64,000 bases of DNA from DASCOT01 sp965197275 (GCA_965197275.1 CBDAMQ010000030.1:248001-312000), one strand, 5' to 3'; shown: positions 27,027 to 36,189, numbered from the stretch's first letter. The notes: a model not told the origin generated them from the sequence alone. Translations and numbers: made by a program.

Positions 27027-28024
27027 TTAGTTAAGATCCATTGTCGTAGTCGTATTAGCGGCTGTGGGAGCTGTTGGCAACGCGGAGCGTTGTCCAAGCG
27101 ACGGTGGAAATCGGGAGTCGATTTCCACGGGCGCGTCAGCTTCCACAGCTGATTGGCCGCTCTGGCCTGGCCGCCGCATTGCCGCCTCGAACTGAGCCGG
27201 ACTCTGGTCTCCGATCGAGGTGTGCATGCGAGCCCGGTTGTAGAACACTTCGATGTAGTGGAACAACTCGGCTCGGGCCGCCGCCCGGGAACTGAAGCAG
27301 CCACCGAGTTCGAACTTCAGGGTAGAGAAGAAACTCTCCATCGGCGCGTTATCCCAGCAGTCTCCTTTCCTGCTCATGCTGATGGTGAAGCCACGGTCAC
27401 GCAGCTTGTCTAGGTAATCGTCGCTGCTGTACTGGCTGCCGCGGTCGCTGTGATGGAGCACTCCGGAACCGGGACGGCGTTGCTCCAAGGCCTGATCCAG
27501 GACCGCCAGCGTCAAATCGTCCGTCATCGTCTCGCTCACCGCCCAGCCGATGATCCGTCGCGAGCACAGATCCATCAGCACGGCCAGGTATAGCCATCCT
27601 TCCTGCGTCCACAGGTATGTCAGGTCGCCCACCCAGACGCTGTCCACGGCATCCACCGTGAAGCGCCGTGCCAGCACGTTGGGCGCCGCTGACCGCCCAG
27701 GTGTGGGCCGTGTTGTCACCCGGAACCGACGGGGTTGGCGAGCTCGAAGTCCTTCCTGGCGCATCAGCCGAGCTACCCGCTTGCGACAGCAGCGGATCTC
27801 TCGTTGCCGAAGTTGCTTGTGGATATACGCGGACTTCCGTAACGGTCGCGGCTCTCTCCGAATGCAGCTCTGATCTGCACACGTAGACGGCGATCTTCTC
27901 GCGCTCTCGGGCTCGGCCCCCTTCCTCGCCACTCGTAGTAACCGCCGTGAGACACCTCGAGCATCTTGCACAACCGCCGCACCGGGAACTTGCCGGACAG
28001 TTGCTTGATGATCGGGTACTTCAT
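27027..28024 (-). pseudogene. IS3-family transposase OrfB with a 2-nt insertion
   Basis: OrfB starts at ATG 28024, overlapping the orfA stop. It encodes the HTH_21-type segment (FPVRRLCKMLEVSHGGYYEW, YGSPRI). Near 27850 the frame changes because GTATATCC carries an extra AT. It continues from HKQLRQREIRCCRKRVARLM through the rve integrase core, with all three catalytic acidic residues: VWVGDLTYLW (D), HHSDRGSQYSSDDY (D) and DCWDNAPMESFFSTLK (E). The C-terminus extends past the usual RMHTSIGDQSP end. The insertion should abolish transposition unless recoded. Confidence 0.85.
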
Positions 28025-28314
28025 CGCCGGCGTTCCGAGAAGATCGCCAACGCTTTTTTTAGAATGTCGCGCTCCTGCCGTACTCGCCGCACGTCCCGCC
28101 GTAGCTGTTGCCCGTCCAGGTCCTGGTCGGGCATCTTCCCCGCGCCCGGAAACGCCGTGACCCCCTGCTCCTGGAGCTGTTTGCGCCACTTGGTCAACAT
28201 GCCGCGGCCAACACCCAGATCCCGGGCCACCTCAGACACCGGATGGCCCAGCTGCGTCACCATCCTCACTGCCTCAATCTTGAACTCGCGACTGTACCGC
28301 CGTCGTGACCCCAT
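28021..28314 (-). CDS. IS3-family transposase OrfA
   Basis: The 97-residue OrfA has an N-terminal helix-turn-helix of the HTH_Tnp_1 type (RRYSREFKIEAVRMVTQLG, VSEVARDLGVGRGMLTKWRK). A leucine-zipper-like helix follows (LRRDVRRVRQERDILKKALA), used for dimerisation. It binds the inverted repeats and is joined to OrfB by programmed frameshifting in intact elements. Start ATG 28314; the stop overlaps the OrfB start as ATGA. Confidence 0.9.
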   Translation of the reverse strand: MGSRRRYSREFKIEAVRMVTQLGHPVSEVARDLGVGRGMLTKWRKQLQEQGVTAFPGAGKMPDQDLDGQQLRRDVRRVRQERDILKKALAIFSERRR

Positions 28315-28479
28315 GCTTCACCTCCGAGCCCTTTATCGGGCTTCCAAAGGTGTCCGGGAAATCGGGGGAGGCCCAGTCCCGCGTTAGAGCCGTTGCGTGC
28401 CCTACACGCGCCCCGCACGCCGCGAGAAACTTGTGCGCACGGTTGGAGGCAGTACGGGTAGATGGGTAAGGGTTAAGCC

Positions 28480-29215
28480 ATGCTCCGCATAGGCACCTGG
28501 AACACAAACTGGGCGAAACCGCGGACTCCGCGCGGCGACCGTGTCAGTGCCGCCTTGGCTGAGCCCCGATTGCGATGTCCTATGCGTAACGGAGGGGTAC
28601 GCGGAAATCCTTCCAAGCGGAGGCCATGTCATCGACGCCGGGCCCGACTGGGGCTACCGCCCCACCGAAGGACGCCGGAAAGTGCTTCTCTGGAGCAAGC
28701 GTCCGTGGTCCGTAGTCGATCCCGCCGGCTCCGAAGCGCTCCCCAGCGGGAGGCTCGTGGCAGGGATCACACAGACCGACCTTGGCCCGCTGACGGTAGT
28801 TGGCGTGTGCATTCCCTGGCGCGACGCCCACGTGCGCACCGGCCGCAAAGACCGCGATCCTTGGCAGGATCACGAGAGTTGGCTGAGCGGGTTCGAGACC
28901 CTGCCCTATCGGCGGGCTACGGAGCGGACGGTCGTGTTGGGCGACTTCAACCAACGGATACCACGAAGATGGCAACCCAAGCGGGTGTACGAGGCACTGT
29001 TGCGTGCATTTGATGGACTCACGGTTGGAACGACTGGTGAGTCTTCAGGGGCGCCAGGCCGGTCGATTGATCACATCGCTCATACGTATGATTTAGCGCC
29101 GTTCGGCCACATCGGGCTCTGGCCCAAGCGAAGCGCCCGGGATGAGTCTCTTTCAGACCATTTCGGCATATGGGCAGATTTCATGCTCTCGTCAACTGGT
29201 ACTGAAACGACGTAG
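28480..29215 (+). pseudogene. Endonuclease/exonuclease/phosphatase-fold protein, one frameshift
   Basis: From ATG 28480 the frame reads MLRIGTWNTNWAKPRTPRGD. It shifts by one extra C in a CCCC run near 28573, after which it continues DCDVLCVTEGYAEILPSGG to the stop at 29215. The DNase I-like fold is shown by TWNTNW, the catalytic Glu in CVTEGY, RTVVLGDFNQRI (Asp and Asn) and SLSDHFGIWADF (Asp-His). Restoring one base gives a protein of about 244 residues. This homopolymer shift may be an assembly error, and the gene may be functional. The family hydrolyses phosphodiesters in nucleic acids or lipids; the substrate is unknown. It sits directly beside the IS3 element. Confidence 0.75.
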
Positions 29216-29272
29216 AAGAGCTAAGAGGCATGTTGGTCGTGCCAGGCCCTCTCGTAGGTAGGCACCCGCGCC

Positions 29273-29590
29273 CTACTCCTTTAGCCCAAAGTGGCGCGTC
29301 AGGCGCTCGATCGTGAACTGATTCCTCAAACGGCATGCCGTGTGCCGCCCAGCGAAGAGACTCTTTTCCCAATACGCCTTCTCGCGGGGCACATCCTTGA
29401 TCCACTTCACAGTGACCATGTACTCGGAGAGCTCCGGATCATCCCGGTTGTTTCCGATGTTAGCAGCCTTGAGGGGCGCATCGAGGATCGGAGTCTCGAC
29501 CCCGTCCACGGCCACCTTAAAATCCGTCACGGGCGTTGACGTCCCGGCGACCTCACCCACACCGACAAAGCCTGTTCCAGGGATGTTTGA
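29273..29590 (-). pseudogene. C-terminal fragment of an unidentified protein
   Basis: The minus-strand frame encodes about 100 plausible residues. It runs from GTGFVGVGEVAGTSTPVTDF through DDPELSEYMVTVKWIKDVPR, EKAYWEKSLFAGRHTACRLR and NQFTIERLTRHFGLKE. The conserved WIK-VPRE-AYW-K-LFA and CRLRNQFT blocks resemble C-termini of nuclease-associated proteins of the DUF91/NucS-like kind. The identification is tentative. The gene has lost its 5' part where the IS30 transposase fragment begins on the other strand, near 29590. Confidence 0.4.
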
Positions 29591-30125
29591 GGCCGACGAC
29601 CGAGCTGTTCCAGGGCACTGGGAAGGAGACCTGATCGTTGGCCTCCGAAGTTCAGCGATCGGAACCCTCGTTGAGCGCAGCACGCGCTTCACAATGCTGC
29701 TGCATTTGCCTCGGATGGAAGGCCACGGCAAGAAGCCGAGGACCAAGAACGGGCCAGCGCTCACCGGCCATGGCGCTGATGCAGTCCGCGATGCAATCGC
29801 GGCATCGATCACCACGTTGCCAGAGCAGCTCCGTCGATCCTTGACCTGGGATCAAGGAGCTGAACTGGCGCGGCACGCGCAACTCCGCGTCGACACCGGC
29901 CTTGCGATCTACTTCTGCGATCCGCACAGTCCTTGGCAGCGGGGCACCAACGAGAACACCAACGGGCTACTACGCCAATACTTCCCGAAGGGTACCGACC
30001 TCGCCAAATACTCGCGTGACGACCTCGACGCGGTTGCCCTGGCTCTGAACAGCCGCCCCCGCAAGACCCTCGGCTGGAGAACACCCGCCGAAGTCTTCGA
30101 GAAGCTTCTAACCTGCGCTCCTTAG
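29585..30125 (+). pseudogene. IS30-family transposase, 3' fragment
   Basis: The fragment contains most of the IS30 catalytic region: VPGHWEGDLIVG (first Asp), LTWDQGAEL (second Asp), and HSPWQRGTNENTNGLLRQYF (Glu), followed by FPKGTDLAKYSRDDLDAVAL and NSRPRKTLGWRTPAEVF. The N-terminal helix-turn-helix half is absent and the frame is fused at its 5' side to unrelated sequence. It therefore cannot be an active transposase. Stop at 30125. Confidence 0.85.
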
Positions 30126-30254
30126 GCACGCACCACGTCGAGTCGCGAGAACGATGCGATCCGGCTGTGGAAACTGCCGGGCAGCCCCGACGACGACTGG
30201 CTCGTTGAGAGATCTCAAACGCCATGTCTGCGAAGCTACAATCAAGCCAACGTT

Positions 30255-31142
30255 GCGACGACCCCTTGAACTCAGTCTGTACGCCACGATCCGAGTGGTG
30301 CACGAGTTGACCGGTGTCGGGCGTGGCGTACAATGCCTGCTCGAGCGAATCGAGCGCCAGGTCGGCCCGCAGCGACCGGGACACACGCCAGCCGACGATG
30401 AGTCGTGTGAACGCGTCGATCACGAAGGCCACGTACACGAACCCGCCCCACGTGGCGACGTAGGTCAGGTACGCGACCCACAGCGCGTTGGGCCGCCTCG
30501 CCGGAACGTCCGCTTCACCAGATCGGCTGGCCGCTCTGCTGCCTCATTGGTGATCGTCGTCTTGAACCGCCGCCCCCGGACGGCGCCCTGCAGGCCCATC
30601 TGCCGCATCAGCCGAGCCACCGTGCAGCGAGCCACCGCGACGCCTTCGCGGCTTAGCTGACACCATACCTTGCGCACTCCATACACTCGGAAGTTGTCTT
30701 GCCACACGCGGCGGATCAACTCCCTGAGCCTGGCGTCGCACTGGGCTCGAGCCGGCAACCGCTTCGGATCCGCTTGACGCCTCTTGTGCTCCTAGTACGT
30801 CGACGGGGCGATCGGCACTTGCGCGCAGATCGGCTCGACCCCGTAGTCGTCTCGGTGCTCGTTGATGAACCGCACCATTACCTGGCTCGGCGGTCGAGCT
30901 CCGCCTGGGCGAAATACGCTGATGCTTTGCGCAGGATCTCGTTGGCGCGCTTCAACTCTCTCGATTCTCCCGTTGCAGGCTCTTGAGCAGCTGGCGCCCC
31001 TGGGTGCTCACGCCTGCACGGCGTCCCGCATCGCGCTCCGCCTGCCGGACCCAGTTGCGCAGGTCTCGGCCGAGCTGCCGATCTTGTCGCCCACCGATCG
31101 AATCGCCGCCCACTGCGACTCGTACCGGCGCTCGTTATCCGG
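30255..31142 (-). mobile_element. Degenerate IS3-family element (orfA and orfB remnants)
   Basis: On the minus strand an OrfA remnant (AAIRSVGDKIGSSAE, then RNWVRQAERDAGRRAGVSTQ and RANEILRKASAYFAQAELDR) runs from about 31140 to 30880 with two frame changes. OrfB follows: VRFINEHRDDYGVEPICAQV, an in-frame TAG after IAPSTY, VYGVRKVWCQLSREG, a frame change near 30450, and YVAFVIDAFTRLIVGWRVSR to LVHHSDRGVQ, where it stops short near 30260. The last third, including the catalytic Glu, is missing. The upstream edge abuts a serine-recombinase fragment at about 31143. Confidence 0.8.
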
Positions 31143-31668
31143 TGAGCCGGCAGCGGTGAGCGCGGTGATGGATGAAGAAGATCCGGATGCCGAAGGACAG
31201 GCGGCGTTGATTGCCGGCGCCCAGCGGCTCGCTACGCGGTGGCCGAGCCTGCAACCGGATCAATCCAGGGCGTATCTCAAGGGCCTCCTGTGGCGGGTCA
31301 TCATCCGTTCCGGCTGCATCCAGGTGGAGATCGCCGCGGACCAGGTTACCGAGGTGGTGTGCTCGCAGCCCGATACCCGGCCGGTGCCCCGATCAACCCG
31401 CACCCCCGAGACCATCACCCTGGAGGTTCCCGCCGTGCTCAAGCGCGCCAGCATGGCCGTGAGGCTGATGGTCCCCGGCGCCGGGGATGGGGCGCAGCCG
31501 GACCCGAGCCTGATGCGGCTGCTGCGGTTGAGCTTTCTGGCTCCGGACATCGTTGCGGCCATCCTCGAGGGGCACCAACCGCCCGAGTTGACTGCCCACA
31601 AGCTCATGCGCGACACTCGACTGCCCCTGGAGTGGACCGCCCAGCGGCGCCTTCTGCGGTTCGCCTAG
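31143..31668 (+). pseudogene. C-terminal fragment of a large serine recombinase with an internal deletion
   Basis: The open frame after 31143 (PAAVSAVMDEEDPDAEGQAA, then RLATRWPSLQPDQSRAYLKG, EGHQPPELTAHKLMRDTRLP) is homologous to the C-terminus of the recombinase at 44040-45838. The N-terminal catalytic domain is absent. Relative to that copy, 36 codons are missing between LMRLL and RLSFLAP, exactly between two RLL-encoding stretches (CGGCTGCTG-like). The lost part includes a helix-turn-helix-like stretch (LQRIAEAEGVVASYATRL). It ends 4 bp before the GAACAGGGAA-type repeat copy at 31672. Confidence 0.8.
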
Positions 31669-31671
31669 GCT

Positions 31672-32077
31672 TGTTGCCTGTTTCCGCGCACGAGTTTCCC
31701 TGTTCGGCCGCGAGATTTCCCTGTTCCAGCGCGTAGCGAATTCGGCTTCCAATCCCATGAAATCAGTGCGTTGGGCGGCTCGATCTTCGCCTATTCGACG
31801 CCGAATCCCGAAAATCCCCTGTATTTTCCCTGCAAAACAGGGAAATCGGGCAAGAGACCGGTTCGCTCCAGACTGCCCGCACCGCCTACCACCCAAGCCA
31901 TCGAGACTACTGCGGGCGTCTTCGAGATCGCAGCCTATATCTATATCTCTTTGATTCTCAGGGCTTTAGCGGTGCCCAATGCTGCCCCTGATACCAACAG
32001 AGACACCACGGATATGCTCCGGTGCCGGCTGTCCGGGCGACCGTCTCTCGAGCCCCTTTCGGTGGTACGGATTTGGC
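31672..32077 (+). repeat. Dispersed iteron element, copy A
   Basis: Copy A of a three-member family begins with TTCCCTGTTC units at 31696 and 31717 and a degenerate unit at about 31674 (spacing 22 and 21). A shared segment follows, containing CCATGAAATCAGTGCGTT. Next comes a perfect hairpin TTTCCCTG-CAAAA-CAGGGAAA near 31830, a GATTCTCAGGGCTTTAGCGG block near 31960, and a terminal GGTACGG-TTTGGC boundary. No gene is credible inside; small ORFs are by-products of the repeats. It directly follows the serine-recombinase fragment. Confidence 0.85.
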
Positions 32078-32089
32078 GAGTACGACTGC

Positions 32090-32300
32090 GTATAAACTCC
32101 TGTCTGAATTCGAGACCGGCTCCAAGACCCGCGCCGGCATCGGCTCGTGGATGGACTTCTACAACGAGCCGTACGGCGCTCGCGATCGCACGCCCGAGGG
32201 ATGGGGCTGGCAGCCTGGACCAGAACCCCGATTCCACCTTAATTTCCTCGCAAAACTATCCGAAAGATGGGCCCCACCTCTCCAGGACGATGGCATGCTT
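32090..32300 (+). pseudogene. C-terminal fragment of an IS3-type transposase
   Basis: The frame gives LLSEFETGSKTRAGIGSWMD, then FYNEPYGARDRTPEGW and FHLNFLAKLSERWAPPLQ. This matches the tail of IS3-family OrfB proteins (GIGRWMDFYN...RPHS...RTP, then KLSE-GPP). Only the last ~65 residues remain, directly after the boundary of repeat copy A. It ends where the beta-propeller gene's 3' region begins on the other strand. Confidence 0.55.
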
Positions 32301-33610
32301 GGCGTAGCGAGCGCCGGCCGGCTGCTTTGCTCAAAGCTCCACAGTGCGAGGCCCTCGTAGTCCTTGATCAGGATCCCCTCGCGACTCGGCACCGGATGGC
32401 TCCAGGTCGGAGACTCTGCCACGGCGTAACGCCGCAGCAGTTCGTAGTTAACATCGGTGGACCAGACGCTGAGCTCAGCCCGCTCGTTGAGAACCAAGAC
32501 GTGCTCACCGGCCAACACGATCGCGGCGTTTTCGCCGAAGCGCTCCTCACCCCACCACAGTGCCTCGCCGCTGGCGGCATCCAGAGCGACGAGTTGCCCC
32601 TTGCGCCGGTTCGCGAGCCCGAACAGCCGCCCGTCGATGAGAACCGGGGTGCTCATGTAGAACGAGACTGCATCATTGCGCCAGACCTCACGGGGCCCCG
32701 CCTGGCCGCCCGCCGAATCGATCTCGACCACAAAGGTCCCCTCGGCGATGCCGGCGAAGACTAGCCGCCCGCCGACGACCAGCGGCGTGACGATGTTCTG
32801 GTCGTGGATAGTGGCGAACGGGATACGCCAGAGCAGCTCGCCATCATCGAAGTCGACACCGACGATGTGCCTGTCGGTCTGGGTTACTATCTGATGCCGC
32901 CCACCGATCTGCACCAGCAGCGGCGAGGCATACCCCGGCCCGTCACCTTCGAGGCGCCAGCGGACCTCGCCGCTGGCGGCGTCGAGCGCCATCATCGCAC
33001 CGTCGAGATGCCCCCCGAGGTGCACAATGACCACGCCCTTGGTGACTAGCGGCGACATGCTGGCGCCGAACTTCGGCCAGGTGGCGGCGAACTCGTCGGC
33101 GAACTCTCGCCGCCACAACGGCTGGCCGTCGGCAGCGCGGTAGCACGACAGGATGCCGCTAATACCCAGCGTGTAAAGCTTGCCGTGCCAGAGCGTCGGC
33201 GTCGCCTTCGGTCCCTCGCCATGATCGTAGGAGCCGGAGTGCATCGTGAAGGGCGCCGGGTAGCTGTGTCGCCACAGGCGCTCGCCGCTGTGCAACGAGA
33301 AAGCTTGAACGACCTCGTCGTCGCCCTGGCGGCTGAGCTGGAAGACGCGGCTGTCGCCGACCACCGGGCTGGAGTGGCCGAAGCCCACCTCGTTGCGCCA
33401 GGCAAGGCTCAGGCGTTCGGGCAGGGGCACGGGAAGCGAGAAGCCGACGGCGACCCCGTCGCGCTGCGGCCCGCGCCACTGGTTCCAATCCACGGCCTCC
33501 CGTTGCGTCGGCGCGACGCCCACCGCGGCTGTCGATGCCGTGGCGAGGGCGAACAGCAGCGTCCAGCCGACCGACTTCGACAGGAAACCGGCGCGGCGCG
33601 TAGTCGTCAT
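32159..33610 (-). CDS. PQQ-binding-like beta-propeller repeat protein, altered C-terminus
   Basis: The exported protein of about 483 codons has a signal peptide (SVGWTLLFALATASTAAVGV). A series of outer-membrane quinoprotein-type WD-like blades follows: WNQWRGPQRDGVA, SGERLWRHSYPAP, DGQPLWRREF, ASGEVRWRLEGDG, DDGELLWRIPFA and ASGEALWWGEE. Such seven- or eight-bladed proteins are structural or dehydrogenase-like; PQQ ligands were not identified. ATG 33610 is the best start because the longer frame reads into the integrase scrap. The native protein appears to end about GLALWSFEQ. The last ~60 codons are read from island sequence and overlap the transposase tail on the other strand, so the 3' end was probably replaced. 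Confidence 0.75.
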   Translation of the reverse strand: MTTTRRAGFLSKSVGWTLLFALATASTAAVGVAPTQREAVDWNQWRGPQRDGVAVGFSLPVPLPERLSLAWRNEVGFGHSSPVVGDSRVFQLSRQGDDEVVQAFSLHSGERLWRHSYPAPFTMHSGSYDHGEGPKATPTLWHGKLYTLGISGILSCYRAADGQPLWRREFADEFAATWPKFGASMSPLVTKGVVIVHLGGHLDGAMMALDAASGEVRWRLEGDGPGYASPLLVQIGGRHQIVTQTDRHIVGVDFDDGELLWRIPFATIHDQNIVTPLVVGGRLVFAGIAEGTFVVEIDSAGGQAGPREVWRNDAVSFYMSTPVLIDGRLFGLANRRKGQLVALDAASGEALWWGEERFGENAAIVLAGEHVLVLNERAELSVWSTDVNYELLRRYAVAESPTWSHPVPSREGILIKDYEGLALWSFEQSSRPALATPSMPSSWRGGAHLSDSFARKLRWNRGSGPGCQPHPSGVRSRAPYGSL

Positions 33611-33649
33611 TCCGGCCCATGATACAGGCGATTTGACGCAAAATCTTAC

Positions 33650-33735
33650 TCGTCGGTATGGGCACGAATTCATCAGCGTGTTGGCCAACGGGGGGCCGTT
33701 ACCGGTGGTGCAACGGCTTGCGGGGCACTCCGGGG
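33650..33735 (+). pseudogene. Tyrosine recombinase (integrase) C-terminal scrap
   Basis: A short plus-strand stretch encodes RYGHEFISVLANGGPLPVV then QRLAGHS, the box II segment of phage-type integrases around H-x-x-R (typically LRHEFIS...VVQRLLGHS). It is about 27 residues, has no start, and ends without the catalytic Tyr. It lies exactly between the 5' ends of the beta-propeller gene and the truncated alpha/beta hydrolase. Confidence 0.5.
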
Positions 33736-34251
33736 GACCGTGCCTCCCGCAGCAACTAGAACCAGGCCTTTGACGCGTTCCGGGTGGTCGAGCGTGTACA
33801 GCGTCGAGACGCCTCCTCCCATGGAGTTCCCGGCCAGGACGAACTGGTCGAGATCCAACTCCGCGAAGAACTCCTCTAGGAAGGCCACCATATTGGGGCG
33901 AGAGTAGACATCGTCGGGTATCCGGCCGGTCAACCCGTGAGCCGGTAGGTCCACTCTGACGATGCGGTAGTCCCTCCTCAGGATCTCTACCCAGTCCGTC
34001 CAGTCATAGATCGACCCTGTTCCCCCGTGAAACAGGACGAGCGGCGGACCGCTCGTGTTGCCCTGGATGCGGTAGTGGGCAACAGCCCCACTGGGCAACG
34101 TCACGAACTCGGACGGTGGCTGCCAGTACTCTCGAAGCTCGTCTCTGGAAAGGTCGGGACGCACGAACAGCGCAGCGAGCGCGCCAACACCGACCAATAC
34201 CAGTACCCCGACAGCAATGCCGATTCGCTTGAGCACCCCGATTCCAGACAT
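33735..34251 (-). pseudogene. Alpha/beta hydrolase, N-terminal fragment
   Basis: From ATG 34251 the frame encodes an N-terminal membrane anchor (IGIAVGVLVLVGVGALAALF). The first two-thirds of an alpha/beta hydrolase follow: VLFHGGTGSIYDW is the oxyanion-hole HG motif and LAGNSMGGGVST contains the nucleophile elbow. It stops being recognisable after VKGLVLVAAGGT, where the integrase scrap begins near 33735. The catalytic acid and histidine are lost, so the product is non-functional. Confidence 0.75.
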
Positions 34252-34422
34252 GCGCGCACCACGAAGAGTTGAATCCGAGAGAGAGTTGGTGGCCCCAGCC
34301 TACGTCGTTCGGGGTGCGGAAACCAACAACGGAGTCGTCTCAAGCGTCACCCGCCACTGGGCGGAATCCGGTAGCGACCGTGCGCGGGTCATGGAGAATG
34401 CGCGCCGGGCGTTGCTTGGGTG

Positions 34423-34945
34423 GCCAAACCCGTACCACCGAAAGGGGCCCGAGAGACGGTCGCCCGGACAGCCAGCGCCGGAGCGTACCGCGGCGTCTCT
34501 GTTGCTGGCAAGGGTAACATCGGGCACCGCTAAAGCCCTGAGACTCAAAGAGATATAGGCTGCGCTCTCGAAGACTCCCGCAGTAGTCTCGATGGCTTGG
34601 GTGGTAGGCGGTGCACGCAGTCTGGAGCGAACCCGTCTCGGACCGATTTTCCCTGTTCGCAGGGAAAGAACAGGGAATTTCATCGATTTGGCCCCAAATC
34701 GGCCGGATCGAGGCCTCCTAACCCACTGATATCATGGGGCTTCGGGACCGAATTCCCTACGCAACGGAACAGGGAATTTTCTGGCATCGAACAGGGAATT
34801 TCTGCGGCCGAACAGGGAAATTTGTGCGCGGGAACAGGGAAATACGATCGGGGGGCTCGGTGGTCGGTTGCCGTGCCTTCGGCCGACGCGAGCTTGACCG
34901 ACGCCTCACTGGCTCACCGAGCTTGCGGGAGCAGCTCGGGCGGTT
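34423..34945 (-). repeat. Dispersed iteron element, copy B (inverted relative to A and C)
   Basis: Copy B carries four GAACAGGGAA units at 34767, 34789, 34810 and 34832 (spacing 22, 21, 22), the same pattern as copy C read in reverse. Going leftwards it has the hairpin TTTCCCTG-TTCG-CAGGGAAA near 34650 and the CTAAAGCCCTGAGA block near 34535. The GCCAAACCCGTACC boundary at 34423 closes it. To the right, about 110 bp connect it to the nfo fragment starting at GTG 34951; this connector is shared with copy C, so repeat plus nfo 5' end move or duplicate as one unit. Confidence 0.85.
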
Positions 34946-34950
34946 GAAGC

Positions 34951-35189
34951 GTGAGCGACCGAAGCGGCGTGCGATTCGGTGTCCACGTTTCCGCAGCGGG
35001 AGGCCTGGACCGGGCCCCTGAGCGCGCCGCGAATCTCGGCTGCGAGACGATGCAGATCTTCGTCAAGAGCAACCGCCAGTGGGCGATGCGGCGCCTGCGG
35101 CGCGGCGCGGCCGCACGCTTCCGGGACGGTTGCGCCCGTCATGGGATCCACCCGGTGCTGGCACATGCCAGCTATCTGGTGAACCTGGT
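34951..35189 (+). pseudogene. nfo: Endonuclease IV (nfo), N-terminal fragment
   Basis: The fragment reads VRFGVHVSAAGGLDRAPERA, CETMQIFVKSNRQW and HPVLAHASYLVNL, the first ~80 residues of the AP endonuclease IV TIM barrel. Homology to the second nfo copy ends right after LVNL at 35188. Downstream the frame runs into a 21-bp tandem duplication. All zinc-binding Glu/His residues of the barrel beyond the first (H near SAAGG and the H of LAHAS) are missing, so it is inactive. Confidence 0.85.
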
Positions 35190-35199
35190 CGCCTCGATC

Positions 35200-35241
35200 C
35201 GTCCACAAACTACATGGGGTCGTCCACAAACTACATGGGGT
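35200..35241. repeat. Perfect tandem duplication, 2 x 21 bp
   Basis: The unit CGTCCACAAACTACATGGGG plus T occurs at 35200-35220 and 35221-35241 without mismatch. It lies exactly at the junction between the nfo fragment and the Sel1-repeat gene and includes that gene's stop codon (TAG on the minus strand). Confidence 0.9.
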
Positions 35242-35869
35242 ATGGGGGCTCGCCACGGTCCAGGATCGAGTTCGCCGCCCGGACCCGCTCCGCCACCGGC
35301 CGAGTCCGGGCATCGGCGTGCCCCTGCTCGGCAGCCAAGCGGTACCAGCGGACGGCCTCAGCATCATCCTGTGGGACGCCATCGCCTTTGGCGTACCCGA
35401 CTCCGAGGTTGAACTGGGCGTCGGCATGGCCCTGTTCGGCAGCGAGGCGCAACCAGCGGACGGCTTCGGCGTAGTCCTTGCGGACGCCCGCGCCTCTGCA
35501 ATACATGCCCGCAAGGTAGAACTGCGCGCCGGCGTAGCCCTGCTCGGCGGCTAGGCGGAACCAGCGGACGGCCTCGGCATCATCCTGCGGGACACCCTCG
35601 CCGTTGTCATACATGGCTCCGAGGTACAATTGCGCGTCGGCGTAGCCCTGCTCGGTGGCGCGGCGGTACCACTGGTCACCGTGCGGATCCAGGTGGCCAT
35701 TTCCGTTTATCGGCTTCAATGTGTGTAAACGTTCCTCTACTCGCCAGTTCGTAAGCATACCTCTCGCGAGGCGGAATTCCGGTTTCGTGGGACTCCCGTA
35801 CCGTGGTTGTCGCCCCTCGGTAGACTCTTCGGGGTTCGGCCGTAAATCGTCAAGGCCGAGGGCATCCAT
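35231..35869 (-). CDS. Sel1-like repeat protein, chimeric C-terminus
   Basis: The frame contains about three and a half Sel1 (SLR) repeats of 36 residues with the hallmark A-EQGYADAQLYLGAMYDNGEG (divided here). Each repeat ends in DDAEAVRWFRLAAEQG or KDYAEAVRWLRLAAEQG, forming an alpha-solenoid for protein binding. After the fourth AEQGHADA the repeat is cut and continues as ERVRAANSILDRGE, a segment also present in the unrelated frame at 47800-48040. The start is uncertain: ATG 35869 (MDALGLDDL) is used and ATG 35757 (MLTNWRVEE) is possible. No signal peptide is evident. It is probably a truncated remnant of a longer SLR protein. Confidence 0.55.
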   Translation of the reverse strand: MDALGLDDLRPNPEESTEGRQPRYGSPTKPEFRLARGMLTNWRVEERLHTLKPINGNGHLDPHGDQWYRRATEQGYADAQLYLGAMYDNGEGVPQDDAEAVRWFRLAAEQGYAGAQFYLAGMYCRGAGVRKDYAEAVRWLRLAAEQGHADAQFNLGVGYAKGDGVPQDDAEAVRWYRLAAEQGHADARTRPVAERVRAANSILDRGEPPYPM

Positions 35870-36189
35870 ATCCGCGCGTCCCTGAACACAACCTGAACAA
35901 TCAAGGCGCCGCATGCCCCCGCGGGGACCCGGCCGTCCGGCGGGGGGTGGGGTCGCGAGTGGTGGCCGGCCATCGCCTGGATGGGAGTCCAGTCTGGGAA
36001 GGCGGTCCCTCATTGGCGGATGAGTGACGGACCGCCTCGACGAGTGGGCTGGCGCCGTCGACGGGGCGCTCGCTCAGCAGCTGGATCGCCTGCAGCGATA
36101 TATCCGATACAAGGATCGCCAGGGCGTCGCCGGATGCTCGCTGAGCAGCCACGTGGACCCCGCCGGGTGGAGACGCTTCAGCGCCATGC

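Larger units (their letters stand above)
27001..28375 (-). mobile_element. IS3-family insertion sequence (complete ends, damaged orfB)
   Basis: The element is bounded by imperfect inverted repeats. The left end is 27001-27025 (TGACTTTGCCCCGCTTTCCC, then GGACA). The right end is 28351-28375, whose complement reads TG, six variable bases, CCCCCGATTTCCCGGACA. TG/CA termini and two overlapping transposase frames fit IS3. No direct target repeat is visible (GAT before, GTC after), which suggests that one flank was rearranged after insertion. The element now forms the left edge of the accessory island and abuts the sulfatase-like gene. Confidence 0.85.

Noticed and set aside
28880..28900. GGTTCGAGACC resembling a tRNA T-arm
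   Set aside because: It lies inside the endonuclease/exonuclease/phosphatase reading frame, and no anticodon or acceptor arm can be built around it.
34734..35021. ORFs such as NRTGNFCGRTGKF read through the iteron arrays (also 43487-43699)
   Set aside because: They are translations of the phased GAACAGGGAA units. Such ORFs are common annotation artefacts and have no ribosome sites here.
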